25,187 nt of DNA from Apostichopus californicus (GCA_020650975.1 JAIPMN010000463.1:10058-35244); one strand, 5' to 3'. Positions 10,673 through 22,820 are shown, numbered from the stretch's first letter. Notes: generated by a model from the sequence alone, not told the origin. Numbers and translations are program-made.

Positions 10673-11032
10673 TTAAGCCTGCTGCACACTGGCCCGACTG
10701 AATGCAAACCGACTCAAAAGTCAACTAATATAACCTACATTGCAATAGTAATCAAAAAGTCTCTGTTCGTCAGTAACCACCAGCGTTTCTTTGGGTCACA
10801 TGCAAAATGACTTCTCTGTGATTGGCTAAGTTGGTTGAAACTGTTAGTAAGCAATTCACTTCATGTCAAGTCTCTGCGACTGAAGCCAATTCGACCTAAA
10901 ACTGGCCGAGTCCTGGTCAGTTGTAGTCATAAGCACACCCACACACACTTCTTGACCATCCTGGATTTTCTGCGTTCCAACAGCCAAGTTAAGTCAGGTT
11001 GCATTCAATCGGGGCAGAAAAGAACTCGGTTA
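10673..11032. mobile_element. Putative TTAA-flanked MITE with 26-bp inverted repeats
   Basis: Positions 10689-10714 (CTGGCCCGACTGAATGCAAA...) and the reverse complement of 10992-11017 (CTGCCCCGATTGAATGCAAC...) match at about 21 of 26 bases. TTAA occurs just outside each arm at 10673-10676 and 11029-11032, which would fit TTAA duplication, but the outermost bases between TTAA and the arm do not align well. There is no coding content. It differs in sequence from MITE family A. The inverted pair is directly visible; the precise ends and the class are inferred. Confidence 0.55.
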
Positions 11033-11135
11033 ATATAAGAGCAACAGGTTTGCAGTTGCTACAGTATGTGTTATATTTTTCTATCACACAAACTGGAGTA
11101 CACACTATGTTGTTGCTTCTCCCCCCCTCCCTCCA

Positions 11136-11147
11136 CCCCCCCCCCCC
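11136..11147. repeat. C-rich tract downstream of FDX1
   Basis: A run of 12 C lies within a larger pyrimidine patch, 11117-11149. It is a low-complexity sequence, and its length is uncertain in any assembly. Confidence 0.7.
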
Positions 11148-11742
11148 ACATTTAGCATTACACCATACCCTGAATACAACTGTGAAGGCTGTTTGTGTTT
11201 TCAAGATAACTGGAGAAGAATGAATGAGTAATTTTTTTGCAGTTAGAAGTTGTTTAGCATTAGTAACTAGGGCAGTTAGTTAGATTTTAAAATCTTGACT
11301 TTGAACATGTGTGTTAATGGAAAATTCAGTAATACATAACTACATTGATAAGTAGGTACCGTAGTTTGGTTACATGTGTGTCTAACACATTAAGAAAAAT
11401 TGTATGATATCATTTCATTATTCTGTTATTATTGCCTTTTGGGGCACTGTTTTTAGTTTTGGATTTTTTTTTATACCTCACTAAAATACCTTTACAAAAT
11501 TAAAATAAATAAATAACCAACTCTTATAGAGTATTTGGTTTTATTTTCCCAAATAATAGGATGCATGCAATACCCAAATATAAATGCCAAGTCTGAAACT
11601 GTGTTCCACTTCCACAGCTTAACTTTCAACTAGTCTTGAGTGTGGTCTGAAATGTATTTACAGTGAAGGCATCATTGAAATGATTTGTTGCAGAGATTAG
11701 TGTTAACAGAGGAGGGTTAGTGGGTGTAGTTGGTGTGGGAGG

Positions 11743-12232
11743 CAGTGGCGTAGCTAGGGGGGGTCAAGGGAGGGCCCGGGCGCCGGGTTTAGGGGGCGCT
11801 GAAATGGGAGAATGAGAGTAAAAAAATTAATCACTTTTTAGAAAATGAACATTTTCCAGTTACTAATAAGAATCTGAACTGAATGTAGTTGTTTTTGCTA
11901 GCATATTTATAGATTGTGATTTCTTTTCAGTCCATTTTGACCGTTTTCCCTTTTTTTTTATTCTGTTCGGTATTCTGTAATGACTACATGTCACGGAAAT
12001 TTCTGGTATATCAGTATACAGTGTCAAGGCAGTAGATTTGGAAAGGTGGAAATATCATAGGAGCACAATTTGATTTGGGGGGGGGGGGAGGGCTGTAACG
12101 TCCTTCCCGAGAAATATAACCAAAAATTGTTTGCGCGCTTGGTGCGCAATTTATTTTTCTTTAAGTAGTGGTGGGGGGGGGGGCAATTTCTACTCTTGCA
12201 CCCGGGCGCCAAAACCTCTAGCTATGCCACCG
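11743..12232. mobile_element. hAT-type MITE, about 490 bp, decayed target duplication
   Basis: The left end CAGTGGCGTAGCTAG and the right end CTAGCTATGCCACCG are inverted repeats with two mismatches, and both arms then reach a GGGCGCC/GGCGCC motif. CAGTGGCGTAGCTAG is a classic hAT terminal sequence. Flanks GTGGGAGG (11735-11742) and GTAGAAGG (12233-12240) match at six of eight positions, with both differences being G/A transitions, as expected from a mutated 8-bp duplication. The inside carries G-runs (12 G from 12077; another near 12171-12183) and no ORF of interest. Confidence 0.85.
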
Positions 12233-12240
12233 GTAGAAGG

Positions 12241-14090
12241 GGTGGGGAGGGGTAGGTAGGTGGCTAGGAGGAATCTCTTGATATGACTATGATAGGTGAA
12301 GCAATGACAATCAGTTCTGAGTAACTTGTAGAGTAAATAGTTAGACTGACAAACAAGTCACACCTTGAAAACTAACAAATGTCTTTTGTCCAGTGTCTAC
12401 AAGTCCTTTTATGCTAGATAATTAGGATGTATTTATTGTTGGAACTTCATTATAACGGTTCAAGTTATTGTAATAATGGTGCCAAAGGCTTGTTAGTTGA
12501 CCTGTTCAATTTTTTGTGCCAAACGGGAAAGGGGTATACTTTGGGATGTGCTGTCTTGCTTGTGTGTATGTCTGTGTGTGTTAAACATATTGTCGGTCTG
12601 TATGTATGTTGAATTGAGCTGTTTATGTGACCTTTATACTTGGTATGTAGTGGAGAAATCAGATATTTATTTTTGGCGGAGGTCTAATGTTTACATGTGA
12701 ACATACTCAACATAGGAAAAATTCTGAATAGCCTATAAACAAAGTAACTGTCATCTCAGTTGAGTTGAATGTCACTTGATATATGCAAATCTGCATTACT
12801 GGAAGTAGAGGTCAAAGGTTACCTTAAGTCAACAGACAAGATTAACGTATGAAAACACATTAAAACTTATCCTTAAAGTAAAACTTTATTGGTTGAATGA
12901 TGGAGTGAATTTCGCTTTAATGAAGCCTTGTCTTTTGAAGGAGATTGAAAAGTGAGTCTTCTGAGATCAGCAACCTGTTTTTCTCTGTAGAGGTGAGGTG
13001 TACTTTAGCCAATAACTGGCTCTGGCTATTACTCTGTTATGACTGAGCACATCATAACTTCAGGGTTTCCATGTGAAGCCTTTATAATTTTCATAAACAG
13101 TCATATCTTTTTATTATGATGACAAATTATAAATAAACAATCAAACCATGCATTATTTTAATCAAGTCTTTGGTGTCATATGTTGACAAATACTTCGTTT
13201 TCTATACACTTGAAGGGGTTCTAAACTTTCAAGATTCATAATGAATTTAAAAAGAAAAAACACAACTATTAATGTTTCATGCGATTTTATTCTTCGAATT
13301 GCCAATCTGTAGGTACTTCTCAACAGCATAACCATTGAGGGAGTGGGAACGGTAGTTCAAACCTCAAAGGGGGAAGGGAAGGGGGGGGGGATTTTAATCA
13401 CCTTCCACTGCTGTTCATGTAAGAAGTTCACTCTTTACCTCACCCCTTCCCTACTTCCTCACTCAATTACACAGTGAAGAATTTTATAGCATTAGTCGCA
13501 TGAGTATTTGCAGCTCACAGAGGTAGAAAGAAGGCAGAAGGATCTTTTAAATATTGTACGGTGCAAAATTATTTTAAAAGACACCTCAAAGTTGACGGTT
13601 ATGCCAACACCCCTACTTCTCTGTTTCCCTCCACCAACTGGCCCGTCGCACCTCCAATTTTTGTCAATGAAATGCAAATAAGTATTTTAACACTTGTGTA
13701 TTGAATTAAGCCGTTAATAGCCGGCTAATTAAGGAGATGCCAAATGGTGATTTCAGATTATCAAGGATAACTATCCGATTACGTGTGAAGGAATGTATCA
13801 TTTGTGTCGTGTTAATGTGTCACGTCACAGACCTACACGTTACAACTTGTTCCTATCTGACACAATATGCAGCTTAGAATGAAATATTTTCCATCTGCTT
13901 CAATTCTCTGCCCTTCACCCTCAGCTTTCTAGCTGACCCTCACCCCCAGATGGAAAATTCTGGCAACGCCTCTATTATAAATACCAGTCATCGCATCTAA
14001 AATTATTGATTGACAGGTTAAAACTTTGCCACACCCAAAACGGAAACCATTTTAGAAAATTTTGAACTCGCGCCGCCATTCAAAAACCAC
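12241..14090. other. Unassigned intergenic sequence between FDX1 and the ERM promoter
   Basis: No gene was recognised. Visible features are a GT-rich patch near 12555-12585, a G-rich tract at 13369-13390 (runs of 5, 3 and 10 G) and an imperfect palindrome TTAATAGCCGGCTAATTAA at 13714-13732. Confidence 0.4.
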
Positions 14091-14092
14091 CG

Positions 14093-14234
14093 TTATATAT
14101 CTGGTAGCTGTCACGGCTATTTGGCAGACTACTATTAGCAGTAGCATACGGACACTTACAGGTACATATCATATACGTATATAAAAGTACATGCTCTATT
14201 CCTTCAGTTGGAATAAGTAGTTGCGAGATCGACG
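14093..14234 (+). promoter_or_regulatory. Probable promoter and 5' non-coding exon of the ERM-family gene
   Basis: A TATA-like GTTATATATC (about 14092-14101) is followed by a non-repetitive stretch ending in GACG/GTAAGT, a strong donor with GT at 14235-14236. The exon limits to the left are not visible; one start about 30 bp past the TATA-like box would give an exon of about 110 bp. It can be joined to the acceptor at 19290-19291, where the first ATG exon begins. The pairing is inferred from strand, signals and order; a transcript read would be decisive. Confidence 0.4.
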
Positions 14235-17200
14235 GTAAGTAGATTCCTTATTTCTTAAAGTTTTCCGTTACTGTTCGAACAGTACTTTCATTTCCTATAA
14301 GAAGATCGCCTTTTGCGTCTCTCAAGATGAAGTCAATTATTCCAGTCGAGTTAAAAACTTCAATTTGTTACGTTTTTTTTGCGTTACAATATCGTGTGAA
14401 AATAGTATGTTGAAGAAGTTGATAACGATAGCCTAGCCTATCTAAGTGTGATATCGTACGGGGGCGTGTTGATTCCGTGTTTGACATGGCATTACTCACC
14501 CTAACTAACCGTAACAATAGGGTGAGTTCAATAATTGTGGCTCATCAAGAAGGGCAAATACCAAAGAGATTGTCCTTAAGTTATGCCTATGTCGAACTAA
14601 GACCGTAGTGTGCAATAACATTGAAAAATTAAAATATTGTGTTTCATTGACTAGGCCTAGGCTACACCTTTTGAGTTAAACTCTAATGTTAGAGTCACTC
14701 TGACATATAGATTAAGTTAGGCTCCCAAACTTATGTTAGTGTTTTGGGGCATACATGATACAGTAGCTGTATTAGTAGATGGATTCCTTCACATCCACGC
14801 AACACTACCAGAGCTAGAAGCGCATGATTTAATGTGCTGATTTCTTTTTCATTTTTGAGAGGTTTTAGTCTTCAGTTTCATGAAATTAAACTTCCTCTTA
14901 TGGCTAGGAAAGACCTAATTTGATATTACTGTAGACTATTTAAACTGTCAAGACAAAATATTTAATTATACTATATTGCCGCGATAAGTAATATATTTAT
15001 CATAATTAAAGGTGGGTTTGGTAATCTTGTTACCAACCAACTACAGGTGGACTACCAAAAGATGTTAATAATTCAATTGTAGTATGGTTGTACATGTAAC
15101 CAAAGTTGGTTTATAAAGCAGGTCTTTATTTCCTTGCTAATGGATGGTAGTTTACCAAACCTATAAAGTAATGCTCAAAATAAGATTGGTAAACTTAAAT
15201 TAAAAATTGATCAATTGACCCAATTCACTTCTGAAATGTTTCGACCAAGTTCTTATTATTTATCAAGTAATTTGAAATTCTGTTTCATTTCAAACATTTC
15301 TACACCCTAACACATAGACAGAGTTAATCTCATGAGTCATGCTAAAAGTATGACAAAATCCATCATAAATAATTTAAATTGTGGGCTTTTTCTTTTGCCT
15401 TAAGAGATTGAAGTGATATTTTTGGTCTATTGTGAGCATTGAACTCTATTTGTAAAGTATTCTGGATCAAGTACTATAGGTCTAACATAAAAAAATTACC
15501 AGAATCAATTTAAATAACCACTTTTGCAAAATGTTCATTCAAGCAAACTGACAACAAAAATGGCAAAAAGCCCCCCCCCCCAAAAAAAAAAAGCACTGGA
15601 AAACTATTCAATACAGTGAGGAAATGTTGGATTTATTTTTTAGCCCATCACCTTTCGAATCTATCATTCGTGAAGTTTTCTGGTGATAATCTTTCTTTCA
15701 TTTGTATCATGTTTTGTTGGACATTTCCTTACTGTGTTTTGGATTCATCATTTGGAAGAAGTTTTCTCAACATGGTTTGCGAGGTGCTGCTTAAGTCTCC
15801 TTTGACTTTTTTACCTGTTTTCGATCATGGTCTGTCTTAGGCGTTGCCCTGGTTTTGTATCGTTAGTTTTGGAAAATGTTGGAACAAAACTTATCCAACT
15901 CTTGTTGAATCAATGGGCTGTACTGACCAGGAACATGTTACAATTTACCAACTATGACATTTAAGATAACCAGATTACTCACCTAAAGTTAAACGGTTGG
16001 TCCAGAGGACTGACGAAAGAGGAACATATTCCAAGCATTCTAATAAAAATATACTTCCCCTGTATTGCTTTGAAGTGACAATAATTTGAAGTTGACCTGT
16101 TTTGTACCTTGAGACAAGAACTTGGAGCAAACAGGTGTCATTTGAGAGATACACACAGTTGACAATTTTGTTGATGTCTTTCTTTAAAATGCACGTCCAA
16201 GATTTTCTTTTACAAAATTACGATGCATTTAGAAATGAATACACGACAGTCATTGGTATATTGAAGACTTCACATCCTGTAAAGCAAAGTTGTAACTGTG
16301 TCCATCCAAAGTCTTAGCCATAAATAGAAAAACAAAACATCTTGCTATCAGTGTGCTACTACAATAAGACATCTTACCTGTTTGTTCAAGTTCGCTTATG
16401 CTACAAACTTGTGACAATTTCTACTATCAGTATCCCACCAGTACAAAGCAGGCATTTCCTGCAAATTTTGCCAGGATGTCAAGTCTACATTCTTCCAAGT
16501 AGTTCAAAAATAAATTTTCCTCTGGACTGTCCCTTTTTAAAGGTATTCATATGACTGACACTTTCCAATCAGGGTTCCTTTCATGGAAACTACCGGTAAA
16601 ATGAGCCATCCACCCCATCATCAAAAATTCCAAATTAAAAGTTCCTGCAACAACAATCAGCCTACTTGAATATATTCTGATCTATTAGTATCTAACATCT
16701 GTAATACCAAGCTTGGTAAATGTTTGTGAATAGTATTGTATAGTAAATTATTACAACTTTAAAAGGTATGTACATCTGTCTCATACCATCATGTCACAGA
16801 GGTCATGCCATCAATATAATTCAAACCTCTTAGGAACAGTCTGTAGGGTCAGTCAATGTAACCTCAACTTTCTTCAGGTACAGTATGTTTGGTTTGTTTC
16901 TGGCTTCTAATATGGCAAAATAAATGGTGACCGCACTCTGACCTGTTTTTGCACTATAACAGTATTTCTGAGTATCAAGCCCTCCCTAGTGTTACAATTT
17001 GTTGGCATTATCCTTGGATTTTAATCCCCATCCCAATTCTCAATCCCCTTCCCCTATCCTACCATATTCCACCCCCTCCCCCTCCCGATAGTAGTTTCAA
17101 GTTTTGTACTGGATAAGTTATTCCCTGTTTGAATGTTTCGGACAACCAAAAATTGTAAAACTTGTGTAGAATTTTTGACAAAATGGCTAGTGTTGAATTG

Positions 17201-19291
17201 TGATCATTTCTAAAACAATCACAACAACCTAAAAAGTCACTGTAACTTGAGGAGATTACAGACTTCAGCAAACTGCTGTAATAATTTAATAACCAACCAA
17301 GGCTCTATCCCTGATGACTTTTCTTAATTTGATTAAGATACACAAAATACCTCCGGAATTGTGGAATTTTGACTGTATATAGGGGTAGTCATATTCACAA
17401 GTATAGGTAGCTAGATATTGTACATCAGTAATAATGTATTTTATCCAAGGGACAACAGCCTGTATTGTACAGTATTGGTTGTGAATCAAGTGATAAGTTG
17501 TGGTGTTCTCAATGAATCAGGCTTCTGCTGTAAATACATGTATGTAATCCACATTTGTAATACTGTTGATTTATAGCTTATTCTAAGCCTGTTAACAGAA
17601 ATAAATATTTATTGTCAGGTACTGTAGTACTAGATTGGACAACATTGCCACTGTAATGTATCTTGTTTTGAACTCTCCCTCTTGCGAGCTACTGTGTACA
17701 TATGTAATCAATTTCATAGTGTTAAACTCCTGTCTAATTTCCATACACGTTTTATCATTGAATTACTCTCCTACCAGCAACATAGGCTTGTGCTACAATC
17801 TGTAGGTGTTAAAACGGCATATCAAATAGCTAGGGAGAAGGTGTCAGTGAAATTGAATGGTCTATTGAAAGGTCAAATGCTTTTATAGTTCATTATTTAT
17901 GCATTATATACACCATTAACATGTACACAGAAGTACAAGTTGACACTTTGGCAGCTGTGAAAGGCTCACATTTGTTTCATTCTGATCAGATTCGTTCATT
18001 TTGTTGGCACATTACTCTTTGGGATTTGAGACCCACTCCAACACATGGAAACTTTTCATATTACTGAATGTTGGCTTTGATCATTAAATGTACAAGTTTG
18101 TTAGAATGTCGTGTTTAGTGAGAGTGTGTTAATATCAAATAGCAAAAAGGGAACATTTTCCCCAAATGACCATAGTATTGACTAAGTTTCCTCCATTGAA
18201 AGGAGGGAGGGAAGGGGGGGGGATGGGGGTAGGGCAATATGTTGCTGAAATACACTTTTTGGAGAGATAAAAAAGTACAAGCCTCATTCAAATAAAGTTA
18301 AGATCTATACAGGTGATTGGTTTTGAGTGAAACCTAAAGGGTACAGTGTATCGAAATTACACCTTCTCCAGTGAAACCTATCAAAGTTAAACATAAATTA
18401 GTTGGCCAATGTTTCCTGGTAAAGAACCATTCCCCATTTTGCTGTACTACGTTGACAGCTTAGGTTGTCTAATACATACTATATATAGAATACAGTACAT
18501 CCGAAATTAAATCCCAAACAGTAAACTCGTTACTCTTGTTTTGTGAACAGTCAGAGTTGCATGTCTCACTCTTTACATACTATGCAGTATTAAAGGGTAT
18601 CACTTGAATTCACTTCTGTGCAAGTGGAGGTTACATGGATCGTAGTCAATACAGACACAGTTTACCTTTGTAGCCTACAGTAGTACCCTGTACAGTAAAT
18701 ATGGAAACTAAAATATGGTGATCGTGTTCCATGGAAGATTATCGACATAGATATCACATAGTGAAGTTTACAGAACCCTTGTCACTCAGTTTTTGTCCAG
18801 TTTTATCTGTAGTGAATAGCCTAGCCCAGGTGCTGAACTTGGGAGGAATTTGATGTTAAGTCTTGGGATAGCTACCCAAGATACAAGATACAAAACCTTC
18901 TAGAATAGGCATGTATGTAATCGGTAAAAATGGTTTCTTTTAGCTTAAACCATGAGCTTTGTATAAGTACTGTAAAACCTTGCACAGTCCTCCACCCCCT
19001 CTGCACTCCCCTGTCCCCTCTTCCCTCCCCCAACTGACCAGTCACGATTGGTTCTGCCATTCTAAACAATGCTGCAGATGTGTGTGTTGAAATTAGTGTA
19101 CAAGTAGTACAACTTGCCAAGGAGCTAAAGCAAGACTTATCAATAGTGAGAATTTGGTCTGCAGACTGCAGTGTTGCTTAATTATACGGTAAGTGTTCTC
19201 AGTAAGAATGAGTGGCTAGGGTTCGCTAAGCTCAATGACTTTCATGCTTGATATATTATAACTATCCTGTTTCCATATTTTTTTCTTACAG
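14235..19291 (+). other. Proposed first intron of the ERM gene, mostly unassigned
   Basis: About 5 kb bounded by GTAAGT and TTTTTTTCTTACAG. No coding exon or mobile element was recognised inside; the ORFs of 60-80 codons in it show no family resemblance. It includes a C-run/A-run pair (15570-15592), a C-rich patch (17044-17086), a G-rich tract (18202-18234) and another C-rich patch (about 18989-19030). First introns often hold enhancers, but none can be pointed to here. Confidence 0.4.
18202..18234 (+). other. Candidate G-quadruplex tract
   Basis: There are five G-runs (3, 3, 9, 5 and 3 G) separated by loops of one or two bases, on the strand of the proposed ERM transcript. This fits the G3+N1-7 rule for intramolecular quadruplexes. 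Structure is predicted from the pattern only. Confidence 0.6.
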
Positions 19292-19391
19292 GTTAAGAAA
19301 TCCATTTCGTTTGGTTTCAGTCTCTAAGCCCCCAGTGGAATTTTCTCATCGGGAAAACAGGATATAGAGAGAATTCAAAATGCCGAAACCG
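19292..19391 (+). CDS. First coding exon of a putative ezrin/radixin/moesin (ERM) gene; CDS 19380-19391 (MPKP)
   Basis: ERM proteins link cortical actin to membrane proteins through an N-terminal FERM domain and a C-terminal actin-binding tail. The exon starts after TTTTTTTCTTACAG and ends at CCG/GTGAGT. It holds an 88-nt leader and only ATG CCG AAA CCG, ending in phase 0. Vertebrate ezrin and radixin begin MPKPINVRV, and their first coding exon, as I recall it, stops after codon 4, the same break. Four codons alone prove little; the added support is gene neighbourhood (RDX next to FDX1 and EZR near RSPH3 in human). Exon 2 (expected to begin INVRVTTMDAEL) was not found before the right edge, so the next intron would exceed 5.7 kb. 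Whether it is the sole ERM gene of this animal is unknown. Confidence 0.6.
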
Positions 19392-20515
19392 GTGAGTAAT
19401 GATGAAAAGATGCCTGGAACAACCTTTATTTTAATAGAAGAAGCTCTCTGTACTGTAGTTCCTTATTTAGGAGCTTTGGATTCTTGGAGATGCATACAAA
19501 TGTTAAAATAACACACTGTGTTGTCTTAGTACTGAATGTGATCGGTAATGATTTAGAAACGACAATATTCCAAATTTTACCGTAGAAATTTTTGAGAATT
19601 ATTTTGTAGAAAATTGTAACATGTGATAACAGGTAGTAACATTTATTGTAAAGAAACCATATGACAACATGTCCTGGTTACAGTATAGAGTCTACGTTGT
19701 TTTGTATGTGTAGGCTTTCCTGCACAGTGTGCAGGTTTAGATAGTACTGCAGTGTAACCTGTACCATAGGTACAGTACATACAGAACTTCACACATATAT
19801 GTATCCACGGTAACATACCTAGTTACTGTCTTACAGTGTTCTCTCCACCACTTGTTTAACTTGACATTTGATCTGTAATCAAACAGGTATGTACTTGCCA
19901 TGTAGACTGATCTGATGAGAAGCATAAAACATATTCACTGGCAGACTTTTAAATTCCTGTCTAGACCTATCCTGCTAACCTATCTGGTCATTAGGTCATC
20001 ACCATACACCAACTGTCTTGAAATAAATACAAAAGCACTTGTTAAAGATCCAGCAGTAATAAATATCACACAAGTGGGGTAGTATCATCTGGCAATGAAA
20101 AAGGATGGAACATGCATACATACTTGTAGCTCATGACTTGTTAGTGATGGAATTTGCCTACAGTATAAAGTAGCCTTAATAGGCCCAAGAAAATCTTCCC
20201 TTTATGAGCATTTCATGAAAGTTGTTCTAGGCAGAGTTATATGTAAGTGTGCATTTATATCACTGTAATTGGGCTTATTACATCTTTTCTAGATCATACA
20301 GGGAATTATTTTCTTTCCGGTATCGCATCGTTAAAATGCTAGGCAAAATGGTCAAATCGCTGTGGATACAAACTTTGCAAAGACGTATGGCAGGGTTTTG
20401 TAACACAGAAAGTTCCAAAACTGTACTTTATAGGAGACAAACTTCCAACCTGCTCTGTACACAATGTTTGAACAGTGCTACATCATTCCCTGTCATAAAG
20501 GAGTGGGGAAATATT

Positions 20516-20883
20516 TTAAAAGGCATTGAAGACTCTCCCAAACCGCATGCCGCGCTCTGAAAAAGTTAACTTTCCGTTGCTTGCAAGTGAAGTTTTCTGC
20601 TTGTCGCTACAAAATGCAGACAGTAGTGAAACGTTATACCTTGTTATCTTTAGCTGGACCTGAGATGTCCATCGCTGTATCGTTTGTACACTGTGCTGTG
20701 GGTATTGACCGCAGCTCTATGTACTGACTGTACACTAGTGTCTGATTACCGAAGGTAGCAAGCTGTGTGCGTATTTTCTGGGATCGATGGTAGTGTGTAA
20801 CACTTCGGTTACACCTCATTTGAAACTAGGTCAGATTACCGGCATTAGACGTGTCTTTTTGCGCGAGTCTTCACACCCTTTAA
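20516..20883. mobile_element. MITE family A, copy 2
   Basis: This copy is alignable with 2858-3240 over its whole length in the same orientation. Both ends are conserved (AAAGGCATTGAAGACTC at left, GAGTCTTCACACCCTTTAA at right), with several small deletions and many substitutions between the copies. Shared internal blocks include TCTGAAAAAGTTAACTTT, ACAAAATGCAGACAGTAG and GGTCAGATTACCGGCATTAG. TTAA is present at both outer edges, with one extra A at the left. It would lie in the second intron of the proposed ERM gene. The 103-codon ORF at 20249-20560 overlaps its left end by chance. Confidence 0.8.
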
Positions 20884-21628
20884 AGGTATTCCTTGGCATT
20901 TCTATGGATTCTCTAGAAACATGTTGACCCTCTCCTGGGTGATTATAGGAATCACATGTACAGTGTACCCTCAAAATTAGGCATAATTATACTCTGGAAA
21001 AATGTTTGGGGTCCTAGGGAATCATTTCTTGAAAATAATATATTCATGACTGATAAAAGGTGAATGCTGAAATGGTCATGATGGGTGTCATACATGGTCA
21101 AAGTTTGTAAACTGTTGCTAAATTGTCTTCACTTCCTTGCCGCCTGCTGTAACCTACGTCTCGCAACTTGAGCAATCACTGTGAGTAGGAGTTGTGAAAT
21201 AAAGGTTTTTTAAAGGTATTTTATGGGATTATATAAAAATGTATGGTGAATAAATCCAGCCAAATGTAATTACTTAGTGTAGCACGGAACTTAGCTACTT
21301 TAAAAGTGCCGTGAGAACAGCTCTTAATGTACAAATTGTATTCTCTTCAATAACCTAGAATCCTTTGAGGCAATACAGTTTTTCAGTGAGCTATAATAAC
21401 ATGTTCAGTTAGTTTCTATTACTGTTTTATAATAGAAACTCTGTAAGCCTCCACGTACCTTTTCATTTGCCATTTTGTCACTGTTGTACTGTACACTACA
21501 GTACGGCACAATATGCACAGTATCTAGCACAATGACTTTGCATGTAAAATGCTACTATGGGCAAAAAATTGACTTCCTTGTTTCACTTAACTTAATCGTT
21601 TAAATATTTAGTTTTTTGCCTTCAGTAA

Positions 21629-22686
21629 AGGGTCATTCCATGTCAATTCAACAAGGCTATGTAACCCACCATCTCAGATTTGCTTGAAATTTGGCATATT
21701 TGCTGGTAATTATGACCTTACAACAACACTGAAATTTGAGCTTCATTGCTTTAGTCGTTTCCGAGATATGAAGGTGCAAATATTGCCTAGTTTTGCCGAA
21801 ATTTCATGGACCCGGCGGCCATTTTGAATTACCGACACACATAAATTCAGTCATAATTTCATATTTCTAACTCCAATTGCTCTTAAAATTCAGATTGGGG
21901 GGTTTTGAGTAGTGGGGAATCCAAAAATACCACTTAAAATTCTCCTAGGGTAAGTCCTGAGTCTGAAATTTTCCAAGAGAAAAAAAAAATCTAATTTTTC
22001 TTTAAAAAAAAAGTTCACATTTGATGGGCTACTACCAAAAAGGTACATAATGAATTGGGCTGAAACTCTGCACATTTGAAGCACTTAATATGGCCCTTGG
22101 CTGTACCAAAAATTGGAATGGTTTTCTTTTTTGTTTTTATTTTAGAGCATTTTCAAATTTGCTGACAATTAGTGTGAAATACCGTGACCTTGAAATAACA
22201 CTTCATTCAATTCTTGTGACTTATGAATAAAAACAACTTCATACTTATATTTTATATAGAAAATTAAATTTAAAGTAGATTTATGTCACACAGTACACAG
22301 GAATATTAGTATTTTTATGCATACGTTTACTCAAAATGAATAACATGTATGTGTAAGAGCTGGACGGAGACCCATCCTGTTACCAAAAAAGAAGCCTGAT
22401 TTCTGCACAATAATCTATTTGAAGCAATCATTCCCAATCCATCAACTACATGACAACTCCCTGATGTAAATGCTCATCCTCTTAACCACAGTGGTAGACT
22501 TCTCAATGATGATAAAATCTCAATTAAGAGCACAGAGGGTGATTGTTTGTGGTCCAATTGCATAACAAGCCCTTTGTTGAAAACCTCATTTCCTGTTTAG
22601 TACTGTCATTCTTTCACTTAATCATCATGAAGAAGAAGTGTTTTACATTCATAGAATCTTAAATGATATTTTACTTGAAATTCTTG
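21629..22686 (+). repeat. Left arm of the inverted repeat
   Basis: This arm begins with AGGGTCATTCCATGTCAATT and stops matching the right arm after ACTTGAAATTCTTG. It contains stop-broken but codon-like stretches, e.g. PDVNAHPLNHSGRLLND (about 22463-22513) and, in another frame, HHEEEVFYIHRILNDILLE (about 22622-22678). These suggest that the arms include decayed transposase coding sequence reading inward. Confidence 0.8.
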
Positions 22687-22687
22687 T

Positions 22688-22820
22688 CTGTACCAAAAAT
22701 TTTATTTTTTGTTTTTATTTTAGAGCATTTTCAATTTTGCTTATTATCAGCATGGAACGTCATGACCTTGAAAAACCACTGTGTTAAGTTATTGTCAAAT
22801 AATGAAAATAAGTTTAAATT
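22688..22820 (+). repeat. Diverged internal duplication of part of the arm
   Basis: The sequence from 22688 (ctgtaccaaaaat, then T-rich, then TTTATTTTAGAGCATTTTCAA and GACCTTGAAA) repeats 22101-22200 of the left arm in the same direction with more divergence. It starts two bases after the arm homology ends, so it marks a rearrangement junction. Confidence 0.65.

Noticed and set aside
13714..13732. Imperfect palindrome around AGCCGGCT
   Set aside because: Short, isolated and not adjacent to any recognised feature; chance occurrence is likely.
15010..15040. Small inverted repeat TTGGTAA...TTACCAA
   Set aside because: Arms of about 7 bp are expected by chance in 25 kb.
15616..15840. 74-codon ORF in the proposed ERM intron
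   Set aside because: Amino-acid content is just what AT-rich DNA gives; no homology recognised and no splice context.
20249..20560. 103-codon plus-strand ORF
   Set aside because: No recognisable family or domain; it runs into the left end of a MITE copy, and its frame is not kept in the other copy of that MITE.
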